43,755 nt of DNA, taken from contig CAYXVE010000046.1 in NCBI GenBank assembly GCA_964468435.1, forward strand, positions 1 to 43,755, written 5' to 3'. Position 1 is the first letter of the stretch. The number at the start of each line of letters is the position of its first letter. This stretch comes from JBCCTX01 sp964468435. Lineage in GTDB: Bacteria; Bacteroidota; Bacteroidia; J057. Made by a program: the position numbers and the translations under genes. The notes under the pieces are model-generated. The model ran no database searches and had not been told where the DNA came from. It worked only from the letters and a program-made list of their open reading frames with translations. Positions 1 to 7,669 of the stretch are shown one piece after another.

Positions 1-60
1 ATCGATTCATTTTCGATGTTTTAACACCCAATATCGGTTGTAAGTAATTGCGGTTAATGG

Positions 61-107
61 ACAGGATTTACAGGATGGACAGAATGGACCACAATCCATC
101 CCTATAC
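61..107. repeat. short imperfect GGACAG/GGAT-rich repeat
   Basis: The stretch contains repeated variants of the words GGACAG, ACAGGAT and GGATGGACAG in quick succession, ending in an ATGGACC / ATCC inversion. It lies outside any coding frame I can support. Short ACAGGATTTACAGGAT-type words recur between genes in various bacteria, which is from memory and not checked here. The rest of 1-279 holds no gene I can support; a short minus-strand frame near 105-190 looks protein-like but is interrupted by stops. Confidence 0.35.
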
Positions 108-279
108 CACTTCCACCTGTACCTTATGTGCCAGGTTCAGATTACCTGCCCTAATCACGGTTGCATCGAGTTCCAGCCTTCCTCATTTAGGTAAATCAAG
201 GATGTTGGCATACCATTTCAATCATATGCTTTTATTTAGACTCTATTTTTATATATTTCTAAAATCATAATAGGGCTTG

Positions 280-945
280 CTATCTATCCTCGATACCAGG
301 ATTCAATCTGATATCCAATACCCCAAATATTGGCCTCACCTCCAAAGACTTATCCTCATATCCTTCTGCTGAAAATTTCAAACTGAAGGTATCACTATTC
401 AAGGTATCAGGTATCATGAATTTAAAAATTCCCTTGGCATTGGTAAGCGTATCTCTGTTCAGAAATTCAACCTTCACACCTTCAATAGGATCAAAGGTTT
501 TGACATCTATTACTTTTCCCTGCAACAAAAAATCCCTTTGTACTGGCAGATACAGCGTATCGCCATTGATCAGATACATACTATCCGGATATGTTTTTAC
601 CCAACCCATTTTCCTTACCTCTATCTTTACACGCTCTCCCAACAATTCCAGAGGTATATCTCCAAAATCCGCTATTCCATCTTCATTTATGACTGCCAAA
701 AGCGTCTCATTACCATGATTGATGACCAGTTGCGCCCTGCCTGCCAGTCCCGTTGGCACACTTCTACCTCCGGGACTATGTACCTGCACGACCATGGATT
801 TTTTGCGACCAGAACTACTCCATAAATTACACCCCTGAATCCATAACGATAATCCCAGTATGCATACAAACATACACTTTATGGTGAGTTTTTTTACTTC
901 AAAAAACCTGAGATTAAACTGTTTAGCATTCATTAGAATCTTCAT
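280..945 (-). CDS. lipoprotein with C-terminal carboxypeptidase-regulatory-like domain
   Basis: 221 residues. The N terminus has a long basic n-region, a hydrophobic stretch (about 25-37) and a lipobox ending in Cys39 (WIQGC), so an envelope lipoprotein is likely; a second Met at residue 5 is an equally good start. Residues about 55-135 carry a beta-rich module with a VHSPGGR segment. Residues about 138-217 (LQGKVID, then VKVEFLNRDTLTNAKG and ending in LDIRLNPG) match the carboxypeptidase-regulatory/CNA-B-like beta-sandwich used as a surface or scaffold domain. A similar two-module arrangement occurs, as I recall, in Bacteroidota signalling or effector-associated proteins, but no enzymatic domain is present here. 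It is transcribed in the same direction as the next lipoprotein, 150 nt away, so co-transcription is uncertain. The specific function is unknown. Confidence 0.7.
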   Translation of the reverse strand: MKILMNAKQFNLRFFEVKKLTIKCMFVCILGLSLWIQGCNLWSSSGRKKSMVVQVHSPGGRSVPTGLAGRAQLVINHGNETLLAVINEDGIADFGDIPLELLGERVKIEVRKMGWVKTYPDSMYLINGDTLYLPVQRDFLLQGKVIDVKTFDPIEGVKVEFLNRDTLTNAKGIFKFMIPDTLNSDTFSLKFSAEGYEDKSLEVRPIFGVLDIRLNPGIEDR

Positions 946-1097
946 TTTATTTTCGAGTACAACTATTATACTATTTCATCACGCAACTATATCACATCTT
1001 TAGCAATATTACCACATCTCAATCCTACCTTACCCTACTCTTGCCATATCACACGACTAGCATAAGAGCGATAAAGCTCCCGGGCCTGCAGAGACGG

Positions 1098-1748
1098 TCA
1101 TTCTCTTTTCAACAATTCATATACATCCATGACTGTTTGGAGTGAATCCTCCTGCTCCAGTACCTGGCGGCGTGATAGTTTGCCCTTTGCCATTAAGTAA
1201 GCCTGAAAAGCGATTTCCATCGGCTCTGAGGTAAGTATCTTATCCAGTCGCATACCAGGTTCTATCGATACAGCGCGAATAACAGAATCCTGATACATAT
1301 AGGATATGTTTTCCAGTTCGCCAGCAATCTGTATGAAAAGAGAATCTTCTATTACACGTATACCCACATCACTACAGTTCTGGACGGAATTCAGATTAAT
1401 AAATTTGTTGACCATCAGCACCAGATATGACTCTTCCGAGTCTATTCTCACTTGTTGGGCTACATATCCTTCAAATTCTGCCAGTACAGTGGTCCCTTCT
1501 CCCAATCCCATACTGAGATAGGTCTTCTTCATCAATCCCAGATCCTCTCCTCCCGCAATAGGATATGCAGTTTGTGTCTGACACTCGAGAAATTCATCGC
1601 GATCTTCATACGTGATCAGCTCACCAATGAACGTACGGGGTTGCTGTACCTGCCGTATATCCAGGGTATCTCGCTGCTGTTGTTCAGCATCTGATCCACA
1701 TGCAAAACCTATGAATACAATGATACTACCATAAAATATATTCTTCAT
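1098..1748 (-). CDS. hypothetical lipoprotein, possibly NlpE C-terminal (OB-fold)-like
   Basis: 216 residues from the ATG at 1748; a longer frame would need a TTG at 1757 and adds three residues. The signal MKNIFYGSIIVFIGFAC gives a lipobox Cys17. Residues about 37-110 (FIGELITYEDRDEFLEC, then a Tyr-Pro and a strand-rich stretch ending VLAEFEGYV) resemble the pattern of the NlpE C-terminal OB domain, in which an acidic-Phe-x-x-Cys segment is followed by a YxV motif. This is a pattern match by eye and weak. The C-terminal half is Glu/Ser-rich with no recognised motif. A TATAATTTG element sits only six bases before the ATG. It is divergent from the oxidoreductase at 1873. Confidence 0.65.
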   Translation of the reverse strand: MKNIFYGSIIVFIGFACGSDAEQQQRDTLDIRQVQQPRTFIGELITYEDRDEFLECQTQTAYPIAGGEDLGLMKKTYLSMGLGEGTTVLAEFEGYVAQQVRIDSEESYLVLMVNKFINLNSVQNCSDVGIRVIEDSLFIQIAGELENISYMYQDSVIRAVSIEPGMRLDKILTSEPMEIAFQAYLMAKGKLSRRQVLEQEDSLQTVMDVYELLKRE

Positions 1749-1754
1749 CCTGAT

Positions 1755-1763
1755 CAAATTATA
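1755..1763 (-). promoter_or_regulatory. possible -7 element (TATAATTTG) next to the lipoprotein start
   Basis: On the minus strand TATAATTTG ends six bases before the ATG at 1748. The Bacteroidota -7 consensus is TAnnTTTG; here the spacer inside the element is three bases instead of two. If active, transcription would start at or very near the start codon. I see no convincing -33 TTG at the right distance. Confidence 0.25.
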
Positions 1764-1872
1764 TGCACCTCTCAGTCAAAAACATAAAACAAACTGGTAT
1801 TTGATGCATAAAATTAGTTATTTTTCTACTCGGATGAATTTATCTATACAGTAAAACCGTAAATATTCAACT

Positions 1873-3183
1873 ATGATGGATACACATAAAGACGCTTCTA
1901 CAACACGCAGGACATTTATCAAGCAAACCGGTGCAGCTGCCATCGGTGGAAGTCTGGCCTTTAACATTGGAATGGCCCAATCATTTTCCCGCAATAGCGA
2001 CACCTTAAAAGTGGGTCTGATCGGTTGTGGCGGGCGCGGCACGGGTGCAGCCAATCAGGCATTGAATGCAGATGAAAATGTGGTACTCTATGCCATGGCT
2101 GATATTTTTTCCGATAAAATGGAAAAATCCTATCATGCACTTGTAAACGAACATCCCGATAAGATGCAGGTTCCGGATGAGCGGAAATTCATGGGTTTTG
2201 ATGCTTATCAGAAAGTCCTTGAGTCGGATGTAGATGTCGTCATCCTGACTACGCCCCCCTCATTTCGTCCGGCTCACCTCGAAGCTGCTGTGAAAGCCGG
2301 AAAACACATTTTTTGTGAAAAACCGATGGCTGTAGACGTACCTGGTATACATAGAGTCCTCAAAGCAGCTCGTCAGGCCAAAGAAAAAGGGCTTTCGCTG
2401 GTTTCAGGATTCTGCTGGAGATATGACTTCCCCAAACGTGCAGCCTTTCAGAAAGTACTGGATGGTGAGATCGGAGATATCGTTACCATATATAATACCT
2501 ATAATACTGGAGAATTGTGGTCGTATCCCCGCCAGACTGGATGGAGTGACGTGGAGTATAAACTGAGAAACTGGTTGTATTACAACTGGATATCAGGTGA
2601 TCATATCATTGAACAGGCCATCCATAGTATAGACATGATGTCGTGGGCAATGGGTGATATCATGCCTGTAAGTGTCAGCGCAACAGGTGGTAGACAAAGC
2701 CGTACAGAAGAAATCTATGGAAACGTATTCGATCATTTTGCAGTGGTATATGAATACGAGAATGGAAGCCGTGGATTTCACTTCAGTAGACAGCAAAAAA
2801 ACTGTACCAGAAGCTATGCTGTTCAAATGATGGGTACTGAAGGAACATGTAATGTAGACTGTATCAAGCGGAAACACGAGATCGTGAGACCTTATGGTAT
2901 CTGGGAATACGAAGGGGAAACTAATAATATGTATCAGACTGAACATGATGAGCTGTTTGCCTCTATCCGTAATCAGAAGCCTATGAATGATGGAGAATGG
3001 ATGGCACACAGTACATTCCTGGGGATTTGGGGAAGAATGGCAGCCTACACGGGGCAAACCATCACCTTTGAGGAAGCCTATAAATCTAAAGAGGTTCTAA
3101 GTCCTGAGATCGACGAATATGGCTGGGAACTGGACTGGCCTTCCCTACCCGTGGCCAAGCCCGGCATTACAGAATTTAGTTGA
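1873..3183 (+). CDS. Gfo/Idh/MocA family oxidoreductase with Tat signal
   Basis: 436 residues. The protein is predicted to be an NAD(P)-dependent sugar or polyol dehydrogenase acting outside the cytoplasm. A twin-arginine signal is visible (STTRRTFIKQ, residues 9-18) followed by an Ala/Gly-rich hydrophobic segment and AQS cleavage region. The Rossmann motif is GLIGCGGRGTG (48-58), the family EKP motif is at 149-151, and the catalytic region GDHIIEQAIHSID (242-254) supplies His251 and Asp254. The length fits Bacteroidota secreted members. Two adjacent ATG codons (1873, 1876) could serve as start. It is followed after 95 nt by a second Tat-signal enzyme on the same strand, which suggests a joint periplasmic sugar conversion; the substrate cannot be inferred. 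A hairpin in the gap may partly separate the two messages. Confidence 0.9.
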   Translation: MMDTHKDASTTRRTFIKQTGAAAIGGSLAFNIGMAQSFSRNSDTLKVGLIGCGGRGTGAANQALNADENVVLYAMADIFSDKMEKSYHALVNEHPDKMQVPDERKFMGFDAYQKVLESDVDVVILTTPPSFRPAHLEAAVKAGKHIFCEKPMAVDVPGIHRVLKAARQAKEKGLSLVSGFCWRYDFPKRAAFQKVLDGEIGDIVTIYNTYNTGELWSYPRQTGWSDVEYKLRNWLYYNWISGDHIIEQAIHSIDMMSWAMGDIMPVSVSATGGRQSRTEEIYGNVFDHFAVVYEYENGSRGFHFSRQQKNCTRSYAVQMMGTEGTCNVDCIKRKHEIVRPYGIWEYEGETNNMYQTEHDELFASIRNQKPMNDGEWMAHSTFLGIWGRMAAYTGQTITFEEAYKSKEVLSPEIDEYGWELDWPSLPVAKPGITEFS

Positions 3184-3193
3184 TTCATTTCAG

Positions 3194-3219
3194 AGAGGGG
3201 GATCAACTCATCTCCCTCT
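3194..3219 (+). terminator. hairpin between the two Tat-signal enzymes, possible terminator/attenuator
   Basis: AGAGGGGGA and TCTCCCTCT form a 9-bp stem (one G-U pair) with an 8-nt loop, 10 nt after the oxidoreductase stop. The U-tract after it is poor (TTGAATAC), so it may be a weak terminator or a message-end stabiliser. Confidence 0.45.
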
Positions 3220-3278
3220 TTGAATACAGTTATTGTTTCCTTTTCCATTAATGTGAAATCACCTTACCCTTCATCGAA

Positions 3279-4175
3279 ATGAATAGAAGAATTTTTGTTA
3301 AGCAAACCACTGCTGTTACAGCAGGAATGACACTGGCAAGCTTATCTCATGCCTATCCCTTTCAGGAAAAGCGTCCACTTGTCAAAAAGAGCCTCAAATT
3401 TGGCATGGTAAAAGAGGATCTGTCAATACTCGATACATTTAAGTTACTCAAAGACCTGGGCTTTGACGGCGTAGAGCTGGATAGTCCCCATGAGCTGGAT
3501 CATAAAGAAATACTTACAGCACGTGATAAAACAGGTCTGGAGATTCCCGGAGTTGTCAATTCGCTTCACTGGAAAATGCCTTTGTCAGATCCCGATCCTT
3601 CTATACGAAATCAATGTGCCGAATCGATGAAGAATGCTTTGCGAAACTGCAAGGCATATGGAGGCACAACGGTATTACTGGTTCCAGCCGTAGTCAATGA
3701 AAAAGTAAGTTACGTAGATGCCTACAAACGTTCCCAGGAGGAAATACGAAAGATACTGCCCGTTGCAGAAGAGACTGGAATCAAAATTGCCATTGAAAAT
3801 GTATGGAATAATTTTCTGATTAGTCCGGTAGAAGCGGCAAGATATATAGATGAATTTGAGCATGAGATGATTGGGTGGTATTTTGATGTAGGAAATATTG
3901 TAAGATATGGATGGCCTGAGCACTGGATCGAAGCACTGGGAGATCGCATCATCAAAATTGATATCAAAGAATACAGCCGGGAAAAGCAGCGAAATGAAGG
4001 AGTATGGAAGGGCTTTCAAGTCGAGTTAATGGAAGGTGATTGTAATTGGCCTGGGGTCAATGCAGCCTTGCGCAAAGTAGGATACAGTGGCTGGGGCTCT
4101 GCGGAAGTGCCTGGAGGAGATAGAAAACGTCTGGAGAAGATTTCCGGACTCATGGACAAGATCTATGCAAGTTGA
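3279..4175 (+). CDS. sugar phosphate isomerase/epimerase-like TIM-barrel protein with Tat signal
   Basis: 298 residues. The N terminus MNRRIFVKQTT is a twin-arginine signal followed by a short hydrophobic stretch and SHAYPF. The body follows the AP-endonuclease-2/xylose-isomerase-like TIM barrel: GFDGVELD (61-68), IAIENVWNNF (171-180) with probable metal ligand Glu173, GWYFDVGN (199-206) with Asp203, IKIDIKEY (225-232), and GSAEVPGG (273-280) with Glu276. The usual His-Ile-Lys-Asp metal segment is replaced by KIDIKEY, so one canonical ligand may be absent or shifted. It probably isomerises or epimerises a sugar in the same pathway as the preceding Gfo/Idh/MocA enzyme, a pairing common in Bacteroidota. 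The substrate is unknown. Confidence 0.85.
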   Translation: MNRRIFVKQTTAVTAGMTLASLSHAYPFQEKRPLVKKSLKFGMVKEDLSILDTFKLLKDLGFDGVELDSPHELDHKEILTARDKTGLEIPGVVNSLHWKMPLSDPDPSIRNQCAESMKNALRNCKAYGGTTVLLVPAVVNEKVSYVDAYKRSQEEIRKILPVAEETGIKIAIENVWNNFLISPVEAARYIDEFEHEMIGWYFDVGNIVRYGWPEHWIEALGDRIIKIDIKEYSREKQRNEGVWKGFQVELMEGDCNWPGVNAALRKVGYSGWGSAEVPGGDRKRLEKISGLMDKIYAS

Positions 4176-4206
4176 ACCAGAGGCCTGCAAAATTGCTCAA
4201 AAGCGA

Positions 4207-4214
4207 TATATTTG
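4207..4214 (+). promoter_or_regulatory. -7 type promoter element TATATTTG immediately before the tRNA nucleotidyltransferase ATG
   Basis: TATATTTG matches the Bacteroidota -7 consensus TAnnTTTG exactly and ends five bases before the ATG at 4220, which would give a leaderless or nearly leaderless message. No TTG lies at the ideal 19-20 nt upstream spacing (the nearest are 12 and 32 nt away), so activity is uncertain. Confidence 0.4.
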
Positions 4215-4219
4215 CAGGT

Positions 4220-5620
4220 ATGAACTTGAAGGAAGCGCTGGAACATCCTGTTTTTTACACATTGAGTAAGTGTGCAGAAGAGCTCAAACTCAATGCATTT
4301 GTGATTGGAGGATACGTAAGGGACTTTTTATTGAAAAGACCCTGCAAGGATGTAGATGTCGTTGTAGAAGGTAAGGGTATTCAACTTGCAGAAGCTTTTG
4401 CTGAAAAGCTCGGACATCAAGAGGTCATATCCTATGCTAATTTCGGAACTGCACTGGTAGTACATAAGGATTTTGAGGTAGAGTTTGTGGGAGCACGCAA
4501 AGAAAGCTATCGCCGCAATTCCCGGAAGCCTATTGTAGAAGAAGGCTCCCTACGCGATGATCAACTGAGAAGAGACTTTACGATCAATGCTCTATCTATC
4601 TCGCTCAATCAAGACAACTGGGGAGAGGTGATAGATCCCTTTGATGGGTTTCAGGATCTGCAAGACCAGATCATACGCACCCCACGCGATCCAGATATCA
4701 CGTTTTCTGACGATCCCCTGAGGATGATGCGCGCCTTACGCTTTTCTACCCAACTAAGATTTTTCATATACCCTGAAACCTATCAGGCTATATTTCATAA
4801 TAAGGAGCGAATCCATATCGTTTCGAAAGAGCGTATTATAGATGAATTGAACAAGATCGTGCTGGCCCCCGTTCCATCCATTGGTTTCAAACTGCTTTAC
4901 AACACGGGATTACTGCAAATAATTCTCCCTGAACTATCTGATATGCAGGGAGTTGAGTACAAAGAAAAACGAGGTCATAAAGATAATTTTTATCATACCC
5001 TACAGGTTCTCGATCAGGTAGCTGAAGAAACAGAAGACCTCTGGCTCAGATGGGTAGCCATACTTCACGATATTGCCAAACCCCTTACAAAGCGCTGGGA
5101 CCCGCAGGCAGGATGGACTTTCCATGGTCATGAAGATAAAGGAGCCCGGATGGTGCCTAAGATATTTCGCAAGCTCAAGCTTCCTATAAATGAGCATATG
5201 CGTTATGTACAGAAACTCGTGAAACTACACCAACGCCCCATAGCCCTGGTAACTGAAGATGTGTCTGATAGCGCCATCCGGAGGCTGATATTTGAAGCTG
5301 GCGAGGATCTCGACGATCTGCTAACTTTTTGCCGGGCAGATATTACCTCAAAAAATGAATACAAGGTTCAGCAGTTTCTTGAAAATTATGACCGGTTGGC
5401 ACAAAAAATCAAAGAAGTTGAAGAAAGAGACCAGTTGCTCAACTGGCAACCGCCAGTTGATGGCGTTATGATTATGGAGGCTTTTAACATACCTCCAGGA
5501 AAAATTGTCGGCCAAATCAAGACCGAAATCAGAGAAGCTATTCTGGATGGAATTATCCCCAATGATAAGGAAGCTGCTGTCAAATATATGCATCAGATAG
5601 CACCGAAATACTTAACTTAA
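4220..5620 (+). CDS. CCA tRNA nucleotidyltransferase / poly(A) polymerase-type protein with HD domain
   Basis: 466 residues from the ATG at 4220. A TTG at 4172 would add 16 residues that overlap the previous stop and do not resemble the family, so I prefer the ATG. The enzyme adds or repairs the 3' CCA of tRNA. Class II nucleotidyltransferase features are the GGYVRD motif (about 31-36), the metal-binding DVDVVV segment (about 44-49), an RRDFTINAL motif near 129-137, and the RMMRALRF region of the head/neck. A C-terminal HD phosphohydrolase-type domain is shown by WVAILHDIAKP and FHGHEDKGA. It is preceded by a consensus -7 promoter element and followed after 4 nt by an outer-membrane barrel gene, which may be co-transcribed without a functional link. 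Confidence 0.92.
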   Translation: MNLKEALEHPVFYTLSKCAEELKLNAFVIGGYVRDFLLKRPCKDVDVVVEGKGIQLAEAFAEKLGHQEVISYANFGTALVVHKDFEVEFVGARKESYRRNSRKPIVEEGSLRDDQLRRDFTINALSISLNQDNWGEVIDPFDGFQDLQDQIIRTPRDPDITFSDDPLRMMRALRFSTQLRFFIYPETYQAIFHNKERIHIVSKERIIDELNKIVLAPVPSIGFKLLYNTGLLQIILPELSDMQGVEYKEKRGHKDNFYHTLQVLDQVAEETEDLWLRWVAILHDIAKPLTKRWDPQAGWTFHGHEDKGARMVPKIFRKLKLPINEHMRYVQKLVKLHQRPIALVTEDVSDSAIRRLIFEAGEDLDDLLTFCRADITSKNEYKVQQFLENYDRLAQKIKEVEERDQLLNWQPPVDGVMIMEAFNIPPGKIVGQIKTEIREAILDGIIPNDKEAAVKYMHQIAPKYLT

Positions 5621-5624
5621 TGCT

Positions 5625-6308
5625 ATGAAAAAATTAATCCTTTTAACAGCATTTTTGCCTCTCATGTGCCTTAATGGTCTAAAAGCACAAACTCAGGCAG
5701 AGATAGATTCTCTTTTAAAAGAATATTCTAATCATCACTTGGGGCTTAGATTTTCCAGCAATATCAACTACTTTTTCAGAGCAGAAGATCATCAACTAGC
5801 TCCTAGTGCATTTACAACAGGTATTTTAGGGGTCTTTTACAGACTGGATCGCCCATTCAGTTCATTTGAAGCTGGATTAAACATCGTGTACAAAAACCTG
5901 GAGGAAGATGGCTTTAGCCTTCCCGGAGTCATGCAAGACTTCAGTGATGATCAGCAGGTAGGACTTACGGCTGTTGAACTCGACATCAAAGTGGGACCGC
6001 GTTTTGACTGGTTTTATCCGAGAATCGGCTTCATTATGGGCTACAGATTTGATTCCGGAGGATTTCAACCTGAAAAACCTGAAATAGACCCCATTAAAAA
6101 ATTTTACTTGCATCTGCCTTTTGGAGCAGCAGCGATATTACCCACCAATTGGGGTTCCGTAGGATTCGGAGCTTATTACCAGATAGGAGTTTCTAAAGTA
6201 TTGGATATCGATCAGGATAGTATCATCCTGCTAGGTGATTCTCCGACAGGCGGCAGGTGGCGAGCAGTCAACCTTGAAATCATCGTCACATACGGGCTAG
6301 ATAGATAA
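5625..6308 (+). CDS. outer membrane beta-barrel (porin-like) protein
   Basis: 227 residues. A Sec signal (MKKLILLTAFLPLMCLNGLKAQ) is cleaved near residue 22. The mature part alternates hydrophobic and polar residues in amphipathic strands (for example GLRFSSNINYFF, FEAGLNIVYKNL, YPRIGFIMGYRF, GSVGFGAYYQIGV, LEIIVTYGL) and ends near an aromatic/hydrophobic strand, as in small Bacteroidota outer-membrane barrels. No ligand is suggested. It starts 4 nt after the tRNA nucleotidyltransferase stop and ends 14 nt from the convergent gene at 6323. Confidence 0.75.
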   Translation: MKKLILLTAFLPLMCLNGLKAQTQAEIDSLLKEYSNHHLGLRFSSNINYFFRAEDHQLAPSAFTTGILGVFYRLDRPFSSFEAGLNIVYKNLEEDGFSLPGVMQDFSDDQQVGLTAVELDIKVGPRFDWFYPRIGFIMGYRFDSGGFQPEKPEIDPIKKFYLHLPFGAAAILPTNWGSVGFGAYYQIGVSKVLDIDQDSIILLGDSPTGGRWRAVNLEIIVTYGLDR

Positions 6309-6322
6309 GCTGATTAGATACG

Positions 6323-6757
6323 TCAACTGGTATGGTCACTAACAATAACCCATTTTCCATTAACCTTTCTCCAAACCAGTGTAAAAAATCCACCAATATC
6401 GCCTGCATCTCTTGCGAGGTCCCATTTCCCAATCATCAAAGCATGGTCATCATTTAATGCATTCAGCTGAAGAATATAAAAGGTAAGTTTCCCCATAGAT
6501 TTACGATCGGGATATCTAACCTTGTAATCAGACAAAATATTATCCCAACCATATTTGGGTCCATCGCTCCCCATAAACACTAGGGAATCTGATTTCCAAT
6601 AACCTTCCATAAAGGCATCCACATCACCTTGATTCCAGGCTTGTTCCTGACGGTCCATAACGATCAAAATCGCCTCGCGGTCAGAACTGGACGGTTGTTG
6701 TCCATAAGATATAACTGTACAAAGTATGTAAACAAGAAGAAAGAAAATATGCTTCAT
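6323..6757 (-). CDS. secreted SnoaL/DUF4440-like protein
   Basis: 144 residues from the ATG at 6757, where a normal Sec signal begins (MKHIFFLLVYILCTVISYGQ); the longer frame to 6805 places extra aromatic residues before it and is unlikely. The mature part has the NTF2-like pattern: a helix with MDRQEQAWNQGDVDAFMEGYW, then SLVFMGSDGPKYGWDNIL, and a terminal sheet WDLARDAG..GGFFTLVWRKVNGKWVIVSDHTS. These are typical of DUF4440/SnoaL-like proteins, a fold used for small-ligand binding or enzymes. No catalytic residues can be assigned. It stands alone, convergent with the barrel gene, and the rpmA terminator lies upstream. Confidence 0.8.
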   Translation of the reverse strand: MKHIFFLLVYILCTVISYGQQPSSSDREAILIVMDRQEQAWNQGDVDAFMEGYWKSDSLVFMGSDGPKYGWDNILSDYKVRYPDRKSMGKLTFYILQLNALNDDHALMIGKWDLARDAGDIGGFFTLVWRKVNGKWVIVSDHTS

Positions 6758-6833
6758 CGTTTTGGCTTTCTTGTAAAAATAACAAATTATGGAAACCCAA
6801 AACACAATTTGCCGAATGATAATCTGGATAAAA

Positions 6834-6866
6834 AAAGAGGAAGTTTTTTAAGATAACTTCCTCTTT
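6834..6866 (-). terminator. intrinsic terminator of the rplU-rpmA operon
   Basis: A perfect 12-bp inverted repeat (AAAGAGGAAGTT / AACTTCCTCTTT) with a 9-nt loop lies 73 nt past the rpmA stop. Read on the minus strand the stem runs into a T-rich tract (TTTTTTT then ATCC), the standard intrinsic terminator form. Confidence 0.85.
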
Positions 6867-6939
6867 GTTCCTTATGATTAGTAAATATAACTCGACGACT
6901 TCCTGGAGAAGTCATCAAGGATCATTTCTGAATGATCAT

Positions 6940-7212
6940 TTAGGCCTCTACAGCAGGATCAATAGTTACAACTTTTCTGGACTTCTTGCTAATCACACGA
7001 TCCTTGAATACGACTACTCCTTCAGCCTTGGCATACAAGGTGTGGTCTTTCCCTATACCGACATTCTTACCTGCACGAAAGCGAGTGCCTCTTTGTCTTA
7101 CAATAATGTTACCAGGTACAACATACTCTCCACCAAATTTTTTCACTCCTAATCGATTACTTTCTGAGTCTCTTCCATTTCTTGAACTACCTCCACCTTT
7201 CTTATGTGCCAT
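6940..7212 (-). CDS. rpmA: 50S ribosomal protein L27
   Basis: 90 residues. L27 sits near the peptidyl transferase centre of the large ribosomal subunit. The N terminus MAHKKGGGSSRNGRDS and the segments GNIIVRQRGTRFRAG and GKDHTLYAKAEGVV are diagnostic. There is no cleavable N-terminal extension of the Firmicutes type. It lies 39 nt after rplU in the conserved rplU-rpmA order, and a strong intrinsic terminator follows. Confidence 0.98.
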   Translation of the reverse strand: MAHKKGGGSSRNGRDSESNRLGVKKFGGEYVVPGNIIVRQRGTRFRAGKNVGIGKDHTLYAKAEGVVVFKDRVISKKSRKVVTIDPAVEA

Positions 7213-7251
7213 GAGTAAATATATTTAAAAAGTGATTTCTATGATATAAGA

Positions 7252-7566
7252 TTAAGCTTTAATGCTCTCAATTTCAATTTTTGATAAATACTGACGATGA
7301 CCTTTTTTTACTCTGTATCCCTTTCGTCTTTTCTTTTTAAATACGATGACTTTATCACCCTTCAAATGGTCTAGTACTTTAGCTTTTACAGATGCCCCCT
7401 TGATAAAAGGCTTTCCAACGGTAACTTTACCAGAAGTATCATCTACCAGAAGCACCTCGTCAAAGTCAATCTCAGAACCTTCTTCCTGGGGAAGCCTGTT
7501 TACAAAAATCTGCTGTCCTTCTTCTACTTTAAACTGAAATCCCTGTATGTTAATTATTGCGTACAT
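7252..7566 (-). CDS. rplU: 50S ribosomal protein L21
   Basis: 104 residues. L21 is a large-subunit protein that binds 23S rRNA. The family start MYAIINIQGFQFKVEEGQ and the C-terminal KKKRRKGYRVKKGHRQ segment, including GHRQ, are clear. It is the first gene of the rplU-rpmA operon. A textbook Bacteroidota promoter lies 24 nt upstream of the ATG, so the leader is predicted to be short (around 20 nt). Confidence 0.98.
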   Translation of the reverse strand: MYAIINIQGFQFKVEEGQQIFVNRLPQEEGSEIDFDEVLLVDDTSGKVTVGKPFIKGASVKAKVLDHLKGDKVIVFKKKRRKGYRVKKGHRQYLSKIEIESIKA

Positions 7567-7589
7567 TAGCCTCTTTCTTTAATAGCTTG

Positions 7590-7620
7590 CAAATTTAGAT
7601 AATTATCATTTTTAGACCAA
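7590..7620 (-). promoter_or_regulatory. promoter of rplU-rpmA (TTG - 20 nt - TAAATTTG)
   Basis: On the minus strand TTG (7620-7618) is followed after 20 nt by TAAATTTG (7597-7590). Both elements and the spacing match the Bacteroidota primary sigma consensus (-33 TTG, -7 TAnnTTTG). The expected start site is around 7583-7586, giving a leader near 20 nt. Confidence 0.7.
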
Positions 7621-7669
7621 GCATCGCTTGATTATTTTTAGTGTTAATTTGATATAATTCTAGATTAAT

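Noticed and set aside
6865..7228. plus-strand frames over rpmA
   Set aside because: They are antisense to a certain ribosomal protein gene and lack family motifs.
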